Below are positions 35,024 through 46,989 of a stretch of 64,000 bases of DNA, in pieces (the first letter of the stretch is position 1; every line of letters begins with the position of its first letter). Origin of the DNA: Salipiger profundus (GTDB lineage: Bacteria > Pseudomonadota > Alphaproteobacteria > Rhodobacterales > Rhodobacteraceae); assembly GCF_001969385.1 (NCBI RefSeq), contig NZ_CP014796.1:3551501-3615500 (forward strand), read 5' to 3'. The position numbers and the translations under genes are program-made. Below the pieces are notes generated by a model, which saw nothing but the letters and a program-made list of their open reading frames with translations, was not told the origin of the DNA and searched no databases.

Positions 35024-35605
35024 ATGAGCCAGATCGACGACTTGCAGTCGCGCATCACGCGGGCGCTGGACCGTATCGCGCAGGGGGTGGAGCGGGTCTC
35101 CGCTGCGCCGCCGGCACCCGAGCCGACACCGGAACCCGAACCGCAGCCCGACCCCGAGTCCGCGCGCGCCGCCGAAGAGGCAGCAGCGGAAATCGCCCGG
35201 CTCACCGATGCGCTGGACGACGAGAAGATGGCCAACGCCCAGCTCGAGGAGCGCGTCCGCGAGCTGCACGCGCGGCTGGACGGGCAGGGCGCGCCGGACC
35301 CCGCGCTGCAGGACCAGCTCGCCGCGCAGCGCGACGGCATGGCCACGCTCGACAGCGAGCTACAGCGTCTGCGCACCGCGAACACCATGCTGGTGCGGAC
35401 CAACGAACAGCTGCGCACGGCGCTGCAGGACAATCTCGGCGAGCCGCATCTCGTGAACCAGGCGATGCTCGCCGAGCTCGAGGCGCTGCGGGCCGCCCGC
35501 GCCGTCGAGGAGGCCGAGGCCCGCGCCGTCCTCGGCGCGCTCGAACCCGCGCTGGCGCAGGCCGCCGGCACGGAGCAGGCAACTGGCGGGGAGACCATGC
35601 AATGA
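35024..35605 (+). CDS. Coiled-coil protein upstream of zapA
   Basis: A 193-residue acidic protein. Its N-terminal helix (SQIDDLQSRITRALDRIAQG) is followed by a Pro-Glu-rich stretch (PAPEPTPEPEPQPDPE, about residues 32-47) and a long coiled coil (about 50-185). ATG at 35024 gives proper spacing from AGAGGG; ATG 35021 is too close. I do not know a named family. The 4-base overlap with zapA suggests a role with ZapA in cell division (inference). Confidence 0.75.
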   Translation: MSQIDDLQSRITRALDRIAQGVERVSAAPPAPEPTPEPEPQPDPESARAAEEAAAEIARLTDALDDEKMANAQLEERVRELHARLDGQGAPDPALQDQLAAQRDGMATLDSELQRLRTANTMLVRTNEQLRTALQDNLGEPHLVNQAMLAELEALRAARAVEEAEARAVLGALEPALAQAAGTEQATGGETMQ

Positions 35606-36003
35606 GCCAGATGGAAGTGCAGATCACCGTCGGTGGCCGAACATTCGACGTCGCCTGCCAGCAGGGCGAGGAACAATACCTGCTCACCGCTGCCCGGATG
35701 CTCGACACCGAGGCGCAGGTGCTCGTCGACCAGATCGGCCGAATGCCGGAGTCGCGGATGCTGCTGATGGCGGGTCTGATGCTCGCCGACAAGACCGCCG
35801 GTCTCGAGGACCGCCTGCGCGCCGCCGAGGACAAGCTCGGCGAAATGTCCGACGAACTGCGGGAACTGCGCGAACGCCCCGCGCCGGCCCCGGAAAAGGT
35901 CGAGGTCCCGGTGGTGCCGCGCAGCGTCACCGACACGCTCGCCGAGCTTGCCGCCCGCGCCGAGGCCGTCGCCGAGGAGGTCGAGGGCAAGGCCACCTCC
36001 TGA
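35602..36003 (+). CDS. zapA: Cell division protein ZapA
   Basis: A 133-residue ZapA. The globular N-terminal part (EVQITVGGRTFDVACQQGEEQYLLTAARMLD) is followed by a coiled coil and an extra Pro-rich plus helical tail that makes it longer than the usual 100 or so residues. It bundles FtsZ filaments at the division site. The ATG at 35602 overlaps the upstream stop. I looked for 6S RNA downstream, where it often lies, and saw none in the short gap before eno. Confidence 0.9.
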   Translation: MSQMEVQITVGGRTFDVACQQGEEQYLLTAARMLDTEAQVLVDQIGRMPESRMLLMAGLMLADKTAGLEDRLRAAEDKLGEMSDELRELRERPAPAPEKVEVPVVPRSVTDTLAELAARAEAVAEEVEGKATS

Positions 36004-36022
36004 CCGCGCCAAATTCGCGCGA

Positions 36023-36059
36023 CGCCGGGCGCACAGCACCACGCCCGGCGCTTCTTCTC
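36023..36059 (+). terminator. Terminator of zapA
   Basis: CGCCGGGCG (36023-36031) pairs with CGCCCGGCG (36042-36050) around a 10-base loop, followed by CTTCTTCTCTT. Confidence 0.75.
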
Positions 36060-36120
36060 TTCGAAAATACCCTCGGGGGTGAGCGCGCCGCAGGCGCGCG
36101 AGGGGGCCGCGCCCCCCTTT
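36051..36120 (-). repeat. Palindromic intergenic repeat, copy 1
   Basis: On the minus strand: a GGGGGGCGCGGCCCCCT hairpin, GCGCGCCTGCGGCGCGC hairpin, then CACCCCCGAGGGTATTTT and CGAAGAGAAGAAG. The same order occurs at 38962-39030 and 63193-63261. It lies between the zapA and eno terminators. Such GAGGGTATTTT elements look like the REP-type repeats common between Rhodobacterales genes. Confidence 0.75.
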
Positions 36121-36181
36121 CTGCCTCCGCCATCATCGCGCCACGGCCGGTCACCACGAAGCGGACTCACGAGAACAAGGA

Positions 36182-36211
36182 AAGGGCGCGCCCGGTATCG
36201 GGCGCGCCCTT
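36182..36211. terminator. Terminator of eno (bidirectional)
   Basis: A perfect 13-bp stem (36182-36194 and 36199-36211) with loop GTAT; on the minus strand it is followed by TCCTTG rather than a long T-run. It lies 68 bases beyond the eno stop. Confidence 0.75.
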
Positions 36212-36279
36212 CGTCTGTCGGACCCGGGCGACACGACACGAGCGGCCCCCGAAGGGCCCGCTGCCGTGCCGCCGCCGTC

Positions 36280-37584
<1,305 letters not shown>

Positions 37585-37628
37585 TCACGCGAGCTATAAC
37601 AGCCCCGTGCACAATGTAAACGCGGCTC

Positions 37629-37666
37629 GCGCTAACAGCCTGTTGCATGGGCCGCTTGCGCTAACA
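37629..37666. promoter_or_regulatory. GCGCTAACA elements upstream of eno
   Basis: GCGCTAACA occurs at 37629-37637 and 37658-37666, both in the same direction, with centres 29 bases apart. The half-site is identical to that upstream of gap. Both elements lie in the 225-bp gap between eno and the divergent mechanosensitive-channel gene; which promoter they control is not certain. Confidence 0.5.
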
Positions 37667-37779
37667 TTTTCACGGCTGGGGCCCGAAAATTTTGCCAAAT
37701 GCCGCGGTGCAGCTATCTTGGGAGCGATACCAACGGACAATCCCGGGGCGGGGGGAGGCGCGCCCGGACGGGAGAGTTG

Positions 37780-38928
37780 ATGGAAGAAGAACTGGAACTG
37801 CTCGAGACCCAGGTCGAGGAGATCACCTCGGGCATCGAAGAATTCGTTCCGATCCTGCCGGACTGGGCCATGCCGGTGCTCGTGCTGGCGCTGGCCTTCA
37901 TCGTGGGCCTCGCGATCTTCCGGCTGGTCTTCGGCATCCTCAACCGGATGGTGGCGAAGCGCGATCTCTTCTGGCGCAGCCTCGTGGCGCGGACCCGCCG
38001 GCCGCTTCGGCTGGGGCTGGTGGTCGCGGCGCTCTCGATCGGCGTCGCCGTGGCGCCGCTGAGCTTCGAGGGCAGGGATCTCGCGCAGCATGGGCTGCTG
38101 ATCGCCTTCATGGTGCTGGTCGCATGGGCGCTGCACACCGCGCTGCACATCTGGACAACGGTGCACCTGCGCAAGTTCACTCTCGACGCCGAGGATAATT
38201 TCCTCGCGCGCAAACACGTCACGCAGAGCCGGATCCTCGTGCGGCTCGCGGGCTGGCTGATCGTGATCCTGACGGTGTCGGCGATCCTGATGACCTTCGA
38301 CGGCGTCCGGCAATGGGGCGTGTCGCTGCTTGCCGCGGGCGGCGCCGCCGGTATCGTCGTGGGCTTCGCCTTCCAGCCGGTACTGAAGAATCTCATCGCC
38401 GGTATCCAGCTTGCGGTGACGCAGCCGATCCGCATCGACGACGCGGTGATCGTCGAGGGCGAATGGGGCTGGGTCGAGGAGATCACCGGCACCTACGTGG
38501 TGATCAAGGTCTGGGACTGGCGCCGACTGGTGGTGCCGCTGAGCTACTTCATCGAGCAGCCGTTCCAGAACTGGACGCGCGACAGCTCGTCGCTGATTGG
38601 GGGCGTGCTGCTCTACCTCGACCATTGCGCCGACATCAAGCGGCTGCGCACCAAGACCGAGGAGATCTGCCGCGCCTCGAAGCTCTGGGACGGCAACGTC
38701 TGCCACGTTCAGGTCAACGAATTCCGCGAGCGGGTGATGGAGGTGCGCATCCTCGCCTCGGCCCGCAATGCGCCGCGCACCTACGACCTGCGCTGCGAGA
38801 TCCGCGAGGAGATCATCACCTGGATACAGCGCGAGATGCCCGAGGCGCTGCCGCGCACCCGCGAGACGGTCTCGGTCGATGGCGCCGGGGTGGCGCCGCA
38901 GCACGGGATCGGTGTCGTCGGGCGGTGA
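37780..38928 (+). CDS. MscS-family mechanosensitive ion channel
   Basis: A 382-residue membrane protein. Several membrane segments (first at about residues 24-47) are followed by the MscS pore helix GVSLLAAGGAAGIVVGFAFQPVLKNLIAG and the beta domain IDDAVIVEGEWGWVEEITGTYVVIKVWDWRRLVVPLSYF. It should release solutes on osmotic downshift or serve a related role. The ATG at 37780 has GGGAGAG upstream; the open frame before it lacks support. Confidence 0.9.
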   Translation: MEEELELLETQVEEITSGIEEFVPILPDWAMPVLVLALAFIVGLAIFRLVFGILNRMVAKRDLFWRSLVARTRRPLRLGLVVAALSIGVAVAPLSFEGRDLAQHGLLIAFMVLVAWALHTALHIWTTVHLRKFTLDAEDNFLARKHVTQSRILVRLAGWLIVILTVSAILMTFDGVRQWGVSLLAAGGAAGIVVGFAFQPVLKNLIAGIQLAVTQPIRIDDAVIVEGEWGWVEEITGTYVVIKVWDWRRLVVPLSYFIEQPFQNWTRDSSSLIGGVLLYLDHCADIKRLRTKTEEICRASKLWDGNVCHVQVNEFRERVMEVRILASARNAPRTYDLRCEIREEIITWIQREMPEALPRTRETVSVDGAGVAPQHGIGVVGR

Positions 38929-38961
38929 GCTGGCTGGTGCGGCGCTTTTGCGGTGCGGTCG

Positions 38962-39030
38962 GGAGGGGGCTCTGCCCCCTCGCACGCCTGCGGCGCGCTC
39001 ACCCCCGAGGGTATTTTTATAACCGGAGAA
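38962..39030 (+). repeat. Palindromic intergenic repeat, copy 2
   Basis: AGGGGGC-TCT-GCCCCCT hairpin (38964-38980), CGCACGCCTGCGGCGCGC, then CACCCCCGAGGGTATTTTT and a degenerate tail (ATAACCGGAGAAGG). It has the same layout as the copies at 36051-36120 (opposite strand) and 63193-63261. Confidence 0.75.
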
Positions 39031-39084
39031 GGGCCAGGGGTGGCGCCGGCGTGCGGACAGACGCGGCCTGCGGACGCGACGGTG

Positions 39085-39119
39085 CTTCTTCTGGCCATAA
39101 ATATCCCCGCCGGAGGCGG
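39085..39119 (-). repeat. Partial or related intergenic repeat, copy 4
   Basis: CTTCTTCTGGCCATAAATATCCCCGCCGGAGGCGG has the same tail-first layout as copy 1 (CTTCTTCT, then AAATA, then a C/G-rich palindrome) but a shortened palindrome. It faces copy 2, 54 bp away, just before the end of the DMT gene. Confidence 0.45.
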
Positions 39120-39127
39120 ACGGACGG

Positions 39128-40012
39128 TCAGGGCCGCAGGACGGCGCTTTCCTGCCGGGCGAGGCGGCGTTCGCGCAGGAACGTGTAGAGCCCCGCGCCG
39201 AGGATCAGCGTGGCGCCGGCAAGCGTCCAGCCGTCGGGACGTTCGCCGAAAACCAGCATGCCAAGCCCGGTGGTAAAGACGAGGCGGGTATAGCGGAAGG
39301 GTGCCACCGAGGAGACCGGGGCCATGCGCATCGCCATGGTGACGGCGAGGTATCCCGCCGCCGTCACAACGACTGCGCCGGCCATGTGGGCGAAGACGAC
39401 GGGCTGCGTCGTGATCTGGGCGCCAGTGACGAGCAGCACGACGGCGCCCACCGGGAAGACCGCGGCGAAGCCGTAGGCCGAGAGCGCGATGGAGGGGATG
39501 CGCCCTGGGGTCACGCGGGTCACGAGGTCACGGGCCGCGAGACCGCTGACGCCGATGACCGGGAAGATTTCCCAGCCGCTGAAGCCGCTCCCACCGGGCC
39601 GGATGACCATCAGCATTCCCGCGAGCCCGAGCGTGATGGCGAGCCAGCGCCGCCAGCCCACCGGCTCGCGCAGGAAGAGCGCGGCGCCGAGGGTGACCAC
39701 CAGCGGCGCGGTCTGCATGATCGCCGCCATCAGCGACAGCGGGATCTTCGACAGCCCGACGATCATGCCGAGCGCACCGATCATCTCGCAGAGGTTGCGC
39801 AGCATGACCCGCCGCTCGAAGGCGTCGGCGAGGGTCAGCGACACGCCCCGCAGCCGCGCGAGCAGCACGAACAGCAGCGTGGCACCGGTGCTCAGCATCA
39901 GCATGACCTGACCGACCGGTGCCACCTGCGAGGCGAGCTTGAGAAAGGCGTCGCTGGCAGCCAGCAACGCCATGGAAAGGACCATCAGCAGGATGGCGCG
40001 CAGCGTGTCCAC
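39128..40012 (-). CDS. EamA/DMT-family transporter
   Basis: A 294-residue protein with about ten hydrophobic segments in two EamA halves, e.g. AILLMVLSMALLAASDAFLKLAS and TLAGATLILGAGLYTFLRE. The open frame reaches 40093 inside pgm, but that part reads as pgm antiframe. GTG at 40012, four bases after the pgm stop, puts the first membrane segment at the N-terminus and implies translational coupling, though no clear ribosome site is visible. The substrate is unknown. Its link to glycogen genes may be only positional. Confidence 0.8.
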   Translation of the reverse strand: MDTLRAILLMVLSMALLAASDAFLKLASQVAPVGQVMLMLSTGATLLFVLLARLRGVSLTLADAFERRVMLRNLCEMIGALGMIVGLSKIPLSLMAAIMQTAPLVVTLGAALFLREPVGWRRWLAITLGLAGMLMVIRPGGSGFSGWEIFPVIGVSGLAARDLVTRVTPGRIPSIALSAYGFAAVFPVGAVVLLVTGAQITTQPVVFAHMAGAVVVTAAGYLAVTMAMRMAPVSSVAPFRYTRLVFTTGLGMLVFGERPDGWTLAGATLILGAGLYTFLRERRLARQESAVLRP

Positions 40013-40016
40013 GAGG

Positions 40017-41663
<1,647 letters not shown>

Positions 41664-43523
41664 CTATCGCCCGGCACGTTTCATGATGTGGGCGCAGTTT
41701 GCAAGCACTTGGGATTGCGCGATTTCACCGACGCCGGCGGGGAGCCGCTGGCGCCAGTTCGGGTATTCGAAAACGGTCCCGGGCAGGTTCGGCTGATCCT
41801 CGAGACCAAGCACGTCCTCGACCTGCAGGGCAACCATGCGCGAGGCGGTGACGGCGAGCAGCGAGGCCATCGCCTCGGGCGCCTCGGGCGGAAAGCCGTT
41901 GCGGTAGGGGCTGGTGGCCCCGTCCATGCCCTCGACCTCGCGGCCGCGCCAGCCGAGCATGCCGTCCACGTGCTCGGGCGGGATGATGCCCAGATCGCGG
42001 CGCAGCACGATCTCGCGGCCTTCGCGCCAGCCTTTCCACGTCGGAAGGTCATGCGAGGAAAAGCTCGCGATGGCGCCCTCGGTGTACTCCTGCGGGGCCT
42101 TGTACCACGGTGGGTCGCCGGCGTGCTCGAAGCAGGTGAGCCGGCAGCCGAGGATGCCGCTCTGCGACAGTTCCTGCTGCAACCCGTCGGGGATCACGCC
42201 GAGGTCTTCACCGACGATGACGGCGTCGGCGCGGGCGGCCTCCATCCGGGCGACGGCAAGCATCGCGTCACGCGGCATGGCGACATAGGCGCCGGGATGG
42301 CCGTCGGGCACCCAGTAGGCCCGCTCGAAGCCGAGGATGTGGTCGATGCGCAGCGCGCCCGAGAACCGCAATTGCTGGCGCAGGGTCAGCGCCAGGGCCT
42401 CGAACCCGGTGTCGATGAGATGCACGGGGTTGAAGGGCGCGAGATGCCAGTTCTGCCCCTGCGGCGCGAAGGCGTCGGGCGGGGCCCCGAGGCTCGCGCC
42501 GAAGGCGAAGCTCTGCCGGTCCTCCCAGGTTTCGGCGCCGTGCGGATGGGTGCCCACGGCAAGGTCGAGGTAGAGCCCGAGGTCCATGCCGGCGGCGCGG
42601 GCGCGCGACTGGGTTTCGGACAGGGCGCCCTCGGCCTTGTATTGCAGCCAGGCGTGGAAGCGCACGCGGTCGGCCATCTCGTGCGCCGCCGTGCGAACGG
42701 CCGCGCCTTTCGGATCGTGGTATTCCTCGGGCCAGCTGTCCCAGTAGGCGCCGAACTTCTCGGCCAGCGCTTCGTAGATGGCGAAGGACTGGAGCGCCTC
42801 GCCCTCGTGGGCAAGGTAGCGGTCGAAGGCATCGCCGGGCGGGGCGACGCGGTATTCTTCCTCGAGCGCGTGCATCCGGGCCGGGATTTCCTCGGGCAGG
42901 TTCAGCACCGGGCCCGGATCGTCGGCCTGCGCCGCGGTCGGCAGGTAGAAGGGCGAGAACCGCCGGCGGTGCGAGGGCGTGTAGGGGCTGAAGCCGCCGG
43001 GATTGGTCGGAAAGCCCGCATGGATAGGGTTCACGCCGAGAAAGGCGGCGCCCTGCGAGCCAAGCCCCTCGGCGAGCGCGGCAAGATCGTCGTAACTGCC
43101 AAGACCGCCCTGTGACGGCGGACGCAGGCAGGCAAGCGGCGCCATGAGGCCCCACATCGGGCGCGGCAGCGGCAGGCGCGCCGGCGCGGACAGAAGCCAG
43201 CAGCGCGCGCCGTCGGCTTCGAGCAGGTGTCGGCCAAGCGGCAGCGCCGGCAGCGCGCCGCGCCCCTCGAGCTCGGTGCCGTCCTCGCAGCGGATGCGCC
43301 AGCTCTGCGGAAGGTTCATGCCGCAGGGCTGGTCGGCCTCGCAGACGTGGTAGCGGGGCAGCGCCGGATCGGCTTCCGGAGCGTCACCGTCGCCAAGGCC
43401 CATCGCGGCAAGAAGCGCCGCCTTGGTCTCGTCCGATGCCACTTGAGTTTCGCCGAACAGGTCCTTGAATTCAGGGATGATTCCGGCTTTCAGGGCGCGT
43501 TCGTGAAGGGTCGGGTCGGTCAT
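41664..43523 (-). CDS. malQ: 4-alpha-glucanotransferase
   Basis: A 619-residue GH77 amylomaltase. Catalytic regions are RIDHILGF (nucleophile Asp), VGEDLGVIP (acid Glu) and SSHDLPTWKGW (third Asp). The frame is open upstream inside glgX, but the ATG at 43523 overlaps the glgX stop (ATGA). It disproportionates the short maltodextrins left by GlgX and GlgP. An N-terminal region of about 150 residues with PLGRHLLE precedes the barrel, as in other MalQ proteins of this type. Confidence 0.93.
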   Translation of the reverse strand: MTDPTLHERALKAGIIPEFKDLFGETQVASDETKAALLAAMGLGDGDAPEADPALPRYHVCEADQPCGMNLPQSWRIRCEDGTELEGRGALPALPLGRHLLEADGARCWLLSAPARLPLPRPMWGLMAPLACLRPPSQGGLGSYDDLAALAEGLGSQGAAFLGVNPIHAGFPTNPGGFSPYTPSHRRRFSPFYLPTAAQADDPGPVLNLPEEIPARMHALEEEYRVAPPGDAFDRYLAHEGEALQSFAIYEALAEKFGAYWDSWPEEYHDPKGAAVRTAAHEMADRVRFHAWLQYKAEGALSETQSRARAAGMDLGLYLDLAVGTHPHGAETWEDRQSFAFGASLGAPPDAFAPQGQNWHLAPFNPVHLIDTGFEALALTLRQQLRFSGALRIDHILGFERAYWVPDGHPGAYVAMPRDAMLAVARMEAARADAVIVGEDLGVIPDGLQQELSQSGILGCRLTCFEHAGDPPWYKAPQEYTEGAIASFSSHDLPTWKGWREGREIVLRRDLGIIPPEHVDGMLGWRGREVEGMDGATSPYRNGFPPEAPEAMASLLAVTASRMVALQVEDVLGLEDQPNLPGTVFEYPNWRQRLPAGVGEIAQSQVLANCAHIMKRAGR

Positions 43524-45580
43524 GCAGGCTCCTCGACGAGCGCGACGACGGAGTTCTCCGCCAGGGTGAGTTCCGGTCCGACGGGCTCGGCGGCCAGTTC
43601 GGGGCTCGCGGTGTCGACATGGCGCACCCAACGAAACCCCTCGGAGATCGGGGGCAGCGTGATCTGCACCGCCTCTCCGGCATTGAAGGCAAGGTAGATC
43701 GCCTCTTCGCGCTGCGCATAGCGCGGCGTGCCGCTGGCCATGCGAAATTCGGCGCAGAGCACGCTGAGGTGCCCATTGGTCCAGTCGGCCCGGGTCATCT
43801 CGGTGCCGTCCGGGCGCCACCAGAAAAGGTCGGGCACACCGTCGACCTTGCGCGGCTGCGAATGCAGGAAACGCTTCTGGCGCAGGATCGGATGCGCCTT
43901 TCGGAAGCCGATCAGCCAGCGGGTGAAGGCAAGGAATTCCTCGTCGGCGGAGTCCCAGTCGATCCAGCCGATCTCGTTGTCCTGCGCGTAGGCGTTGTTG
44001 TTGCCCGATTGCGAATTGCCGATCTCGTCGCCGCCGAGGATCATCGGAGTGCCCTGGCTGAGCAACAGTGTCGCCATCATGTTGCGACGGCGCCGGGCGC
44101 GCGCGGCGTTGATGGCCTCGTCATCGGTCGGACCCTCGACACCGAAGTTGTCCGAGTAGTTCTCGCCGTGGCCGTCGCGATTGTCCTCGCCGTTGGCTTC
44201 GTTGTGACGCTCGACGTAGGAGACGGTGTCGGCGAGCGTGAAACCATCATGGGCGGTCAGCAGGTTGACAGACGACGTCGCGCGCCGTCCGGAATGATCG
44301 AAAAGCCCGGCGGACCCGGTGATGCGATCCGCCAGAACCGGGACGTGGCCAAGATCGCCGCGCCAGAAGCGCCGGACGCCATCACGATACTTGTCGTTCC
44401 ACTCCGAGAACGGCGGCGGAAAGCCACCCAGCTGGTAGCCTCCGGGACCGATGTCCCAGGGTTCCGCGATGAGCTTTTTATTCGAAAGAACAGGATCTTG
44501 GCGAACGGCCTTGAAAAACGCTGAATTACTATCGAAGCCAGTGGCGCCGCGCCCGAGCGTGGCACAGAGATCGAAGCGGAAGCCGTCGACCCCCATGGTC
44601 GTCGCCCAGTAACGCAGCGAGTCCATCACCATGCGCAGCACCATCGGATGCTCGAGGTCGAGCGTGTTGCCGGTGCCGGTGTCGTTCACGTAGTGGCGTT
44701 TGTCGTCCTGCAGCCGGTAGTAGGCGCGGTTGTCGAGCCCGCGAAAGCTCAGCGTCGGCCCGTTCCCGTCGCCCTCGCAGCTGTGGTTGTAGACGACGTC
44801 GAGAATGACCTCGATCCCGGCGGCATGCAGCCGGGCCACCATGTATTGGAACTCCCACAGACCGCCTTGGCCAAGGTAGCGCGGCTCTGGAGCGAAAAAG
44901 CCCAAAGTCTGGTATCCCCAGTAGTTTACGAGCCCTTTTTGAACCAGGAAACGGTCGTTCAGGAAGGCATGCACCGGCAACAGCTCGACCGCCGTCACGC
45001 CAAGCCCGACAAGGTGATCGATCACCGGGTCGGAGGCGAGGCCAAGAAAGCTGCCGGGGTGTTTCACGCCGGGAAAGCGCTGGGTGAGCCCCTTGACGTG
45101 CGCTTCGTATATGACGCTTTCCTCGAAGGGGGTGCCCGGTGCCGCGTGACGCTGGCCCCAGTCGAAGCTCGGGTCCTCGACCACGCATTTCGGCATGAAT
45201 CGGGCGCTGTCTCGCGTGTCGGGCGCCTCGGCGCCGCCATAGAGCGCGTCATGCCAGGTGGGATGGCCGGTCAGCCGACGCGCATAAGGGTCGAGCAGCA
45301 GCTTCGCGGGGTTGAAGCGGTGGCCGTCCTTCGGCGCAAAGGCACCGTGAGCTCGAAAGCCGTAGTGCTGACCGGGGGTGAGCCCCGGCACGCGGCCATA
45401 CCAGATGTCGCCGTCACGCTCGGGCAGCGGCAGCCGTGCGGTTTCGGTCCCGTTCTCGTCGAAGAGGCATAGATCGAGGGCTTCGGCATTCTCAGAGAAG
45501 ACGGCGAAGTTGACCCCGTCGCCATCGAAAGAGGCCCCGAGCTCTGCGGGGTTTCCGGCCAAAATGACAGGGTCGCTCAT
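43520..45580 (-). CDS. glgX: Glycogen debranching enzyme GlgX
   Basis: A 686-residue GH13 isoamylase-type enzyme. An N-terminal CBM48-like domain (GNPAELGASFDGDGVNFAVFSENAEALDLCLFD) is followed by the barrel with GFRFDLCATLG (nucleophile Asp), LIAEPWDIG (acid Glu) and LTAHDGFTLAD (His-Asp). It removes short branches from phosphorylase-limit glycogen. ATGA overlaps on both sides (glgA upstream, malQ downstream) show tight coupling. Confidence 0.95.
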   Translation of the reverse strand: MSDPVILAGNPAELGASFDGDGVNFAVFSENAEALDLCLFDENGTETARLPLPERDGDIWYGRVPGLTPGQHYGFRAHGAFAPKDGHRFNPAKLLLDPYARRLTGHPTWHDALYGGAEAPDTRDSARFMPKCVVEDPSFDWGQRHAAPGTPFEESVIYEAHVKGLTQRFPGVKHPGSFLGLASDPVIDHLVGLGVTAVELLPVHAFLNDRFLVQKGLVNYWGYQTLGFFAPEPRYLGQGGLWEFQYMVARLHAAGIEVILDVVYNHSCEGDGNGPTLSFRGLDNRAYYRLQDDKRHYVNDTGTGNTLDLEHPMVLRMVMDSLRYWATTMGVDGFRFDLCATLGRGATGFDSNSAFFKAVRQDPVLSNKKLIAEPWDIGPGGYQLGGFPPPFSEWNDKYRDGVRRFWRGDLGHVPVLADRITGSAGLFDHSGRRATSSVNLLTAHDGFTLADTVSYVERHNEANGEDNRDGHGENYSDNFGVEGPTDDEAINAARARRRRNMMATLLLSQGTPMILGGDEIGNSQSGNNNAYAQDNEIGWIDWDSADEEFLAFTRWLIGFRKAHPILRQKRFLHSQPRKVDGVPDLFWWRPDGTEMTRADWTNGHLSVLCAEFRMASGTPRYAQREEAIYLAFNAGEAVQITLPPISEGFRWVRHVDTASPELAAEPVGPELTLAENSVVALVEEPA

Positions 45581-46989
45581 TCAGCCTTGACCATCTCGGC
45601 GTAGAGCGCCGCGTAGGCGGCGGCGGATTGATCCCAGCCGACGGGTGCGGCCATGGCGTTCTTCATCATCTTCTTCCAGGTGGTCTGATCTTCGTAGAGT
45701 TTGACCAGCTTCATCAGCGATTGCGCAAGAGCCTGCGCGGTCACGGGGTGGAACTGGAGCCCGGTCGCGGCACCGGCTGCCAATCCAGCAGGCGATGCGT
45801 TGATGACCGTATCGGCCAACCCGCCCGTGAGCGCAACCAGCGGGAGCGTCCCGTGACGCAGCCCGTAAAGTTGCGTGAGCCCGCAGGGCTCGAAGCGGGA
45901 CGGCACCAGAATGGCATCGCCGCCCGCGATCATGCGGCGTGCGAGCGCCTCGTCGTAGCCGATGGTGACCGCGACGCCCGGGTGCGCCTCGCGATAGTCG
46001 AGGAACGCCCGCTCAAGTTCGCGGTTGCCCGAACCGAGCAGGACGAGTTGGCCACCCCGATCCAGAAGTGCCGGCAGCGCCTGCAGGAGGATGTCGAGAC
46101 CCTTCTGCTCGGTCAGGCGCGAGACCACCACGCAGACCGGGCCGGGCCAGTCGGGCAGGCCCATCTCGTCGCGCAGCGCGGCGCGGTGCTTGGCCTTGCC
46201 GGCCGGGGTCTTGTAGGGCGGTGTCCAAATCGCCTCGTCGATGCCGTTCAGGATGCCGACGAGATCTTCCTGCCGGGCGCGCAGCACGCCGTCGAGCCCC
46301 ATGCCGAACTCTTCGGTCATGAGTTCCGAAGCGTAGGTCGGCGACACTGTGCCGAGCTTGTCCGAGTAGACAAGACCGGCCTTCAGGGCGCTGATATTGT
46401 TGTAGAACTCGTATCCGTTCTCGGTGAATTCCGAGTGCGGCAGGCCGAGCGTCGAGATCATCTCTGGCGGCGAAATGCCTTGGAAGGCGATGTTGTGGAT
46501 CGTCATCAGCGAGGCGACGCGATCGCTGGCGCCCAGCTCGCGGAGGTAGAGCGGTGCCCAGCCGGACTGCCAGTCGTGGCAATGCATGACCTGTGGCATC
46601 CACCCCTCGATCCCCTCGGCGCAGATCATGGCCGCGGCGCTGGAGAGGGCGGCGAAGCGTTCGGCGTTGTCATCCCAGTCGCGACCGTGGCCATCGAGGT
46701 AGGGTCCGGCATCGCGGTCGAAGAGATGCGGCGCGTCCAGCGCGTAGAGCACCTGGTCGCCGAGCGCGCCGCGATAGACCCGTGCGAAGCCTCCGAAGAG
46801 GTTGTCCCATTCCGCCACCTTGCGGCGCCGGCCGACCGCCTGCATCACCGGGCGATAGCCGGGCACGAGGGTGCGCATCTCGACGCCCTGTGCCGCCAGT
46901 GCCCCCGGCAGGGCGCCGGCCACGTCGGCCAGCCCCCCGGTCTTGATCAGCGGCACGCATTCCGAGGCGACGGACAGCACACGGGTCAT
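45577..46989 (-). CDS. glgA: Glycogen synthase
   Basis: A 470-residue GT5 glucosyltransferase. The ADP-glucose-binding motif [13 protein letters not shown] is at residues 16-28, and the C-terminal signature [21 protein letters not shown] is present. The frame is open upstream, but the ATG at 46989 overlaps the glgC stop (ATGA). It extends alpha-1,4-glucan chains from ADP-glucose. Confidence 0.96.
   Translation of the reverse strand: MTRVLSVASECVPLIKTGGLADVAGALPGALAAQGVEMRTLVPGYRPVMQAVGRRRKVAEWDNLFGGFARVYRGALGDQVLYALDAPHLFDRDAGPYLDGHGRDWDDNAERFAALSSAAAMICAEGIEGWMPQVMHCHDWQSGWAPLYLRELGASDRVASLMTIHNIAFQGISPPEMISTLGLPHSEFTENGYEFYNNISALKAGLVYSDKLGTVSPTYASELMTEEFGMGLDGVLRARQEDLVGILNGIDEAIWTPPYKTPAGKAKHRAALRDEMGLPDWPGPVCVVVSRLTEQKGLDILLQALPALLDRGGQLVLLGSGNRELERAFLDYREAHPGVAVTIGYDEALARRMIAGGDAILVPSRFEPCGLTQLYGLRHGTLPLVALTGGLADTVINASPAGLAAGAATGLQFHPVTAQALAQSLMKLVKLYEDQTTWKKMMKNAMAAPVGWDQSAAAYAALYAEMVKAE

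Noticed and set aside
36004..36279. 6S RNA downstream of zapA
   Set aside because: The gap is filled by two terminators and a palindromic repeat; no long bubble-type hairpin of 6S RNA can be seen.
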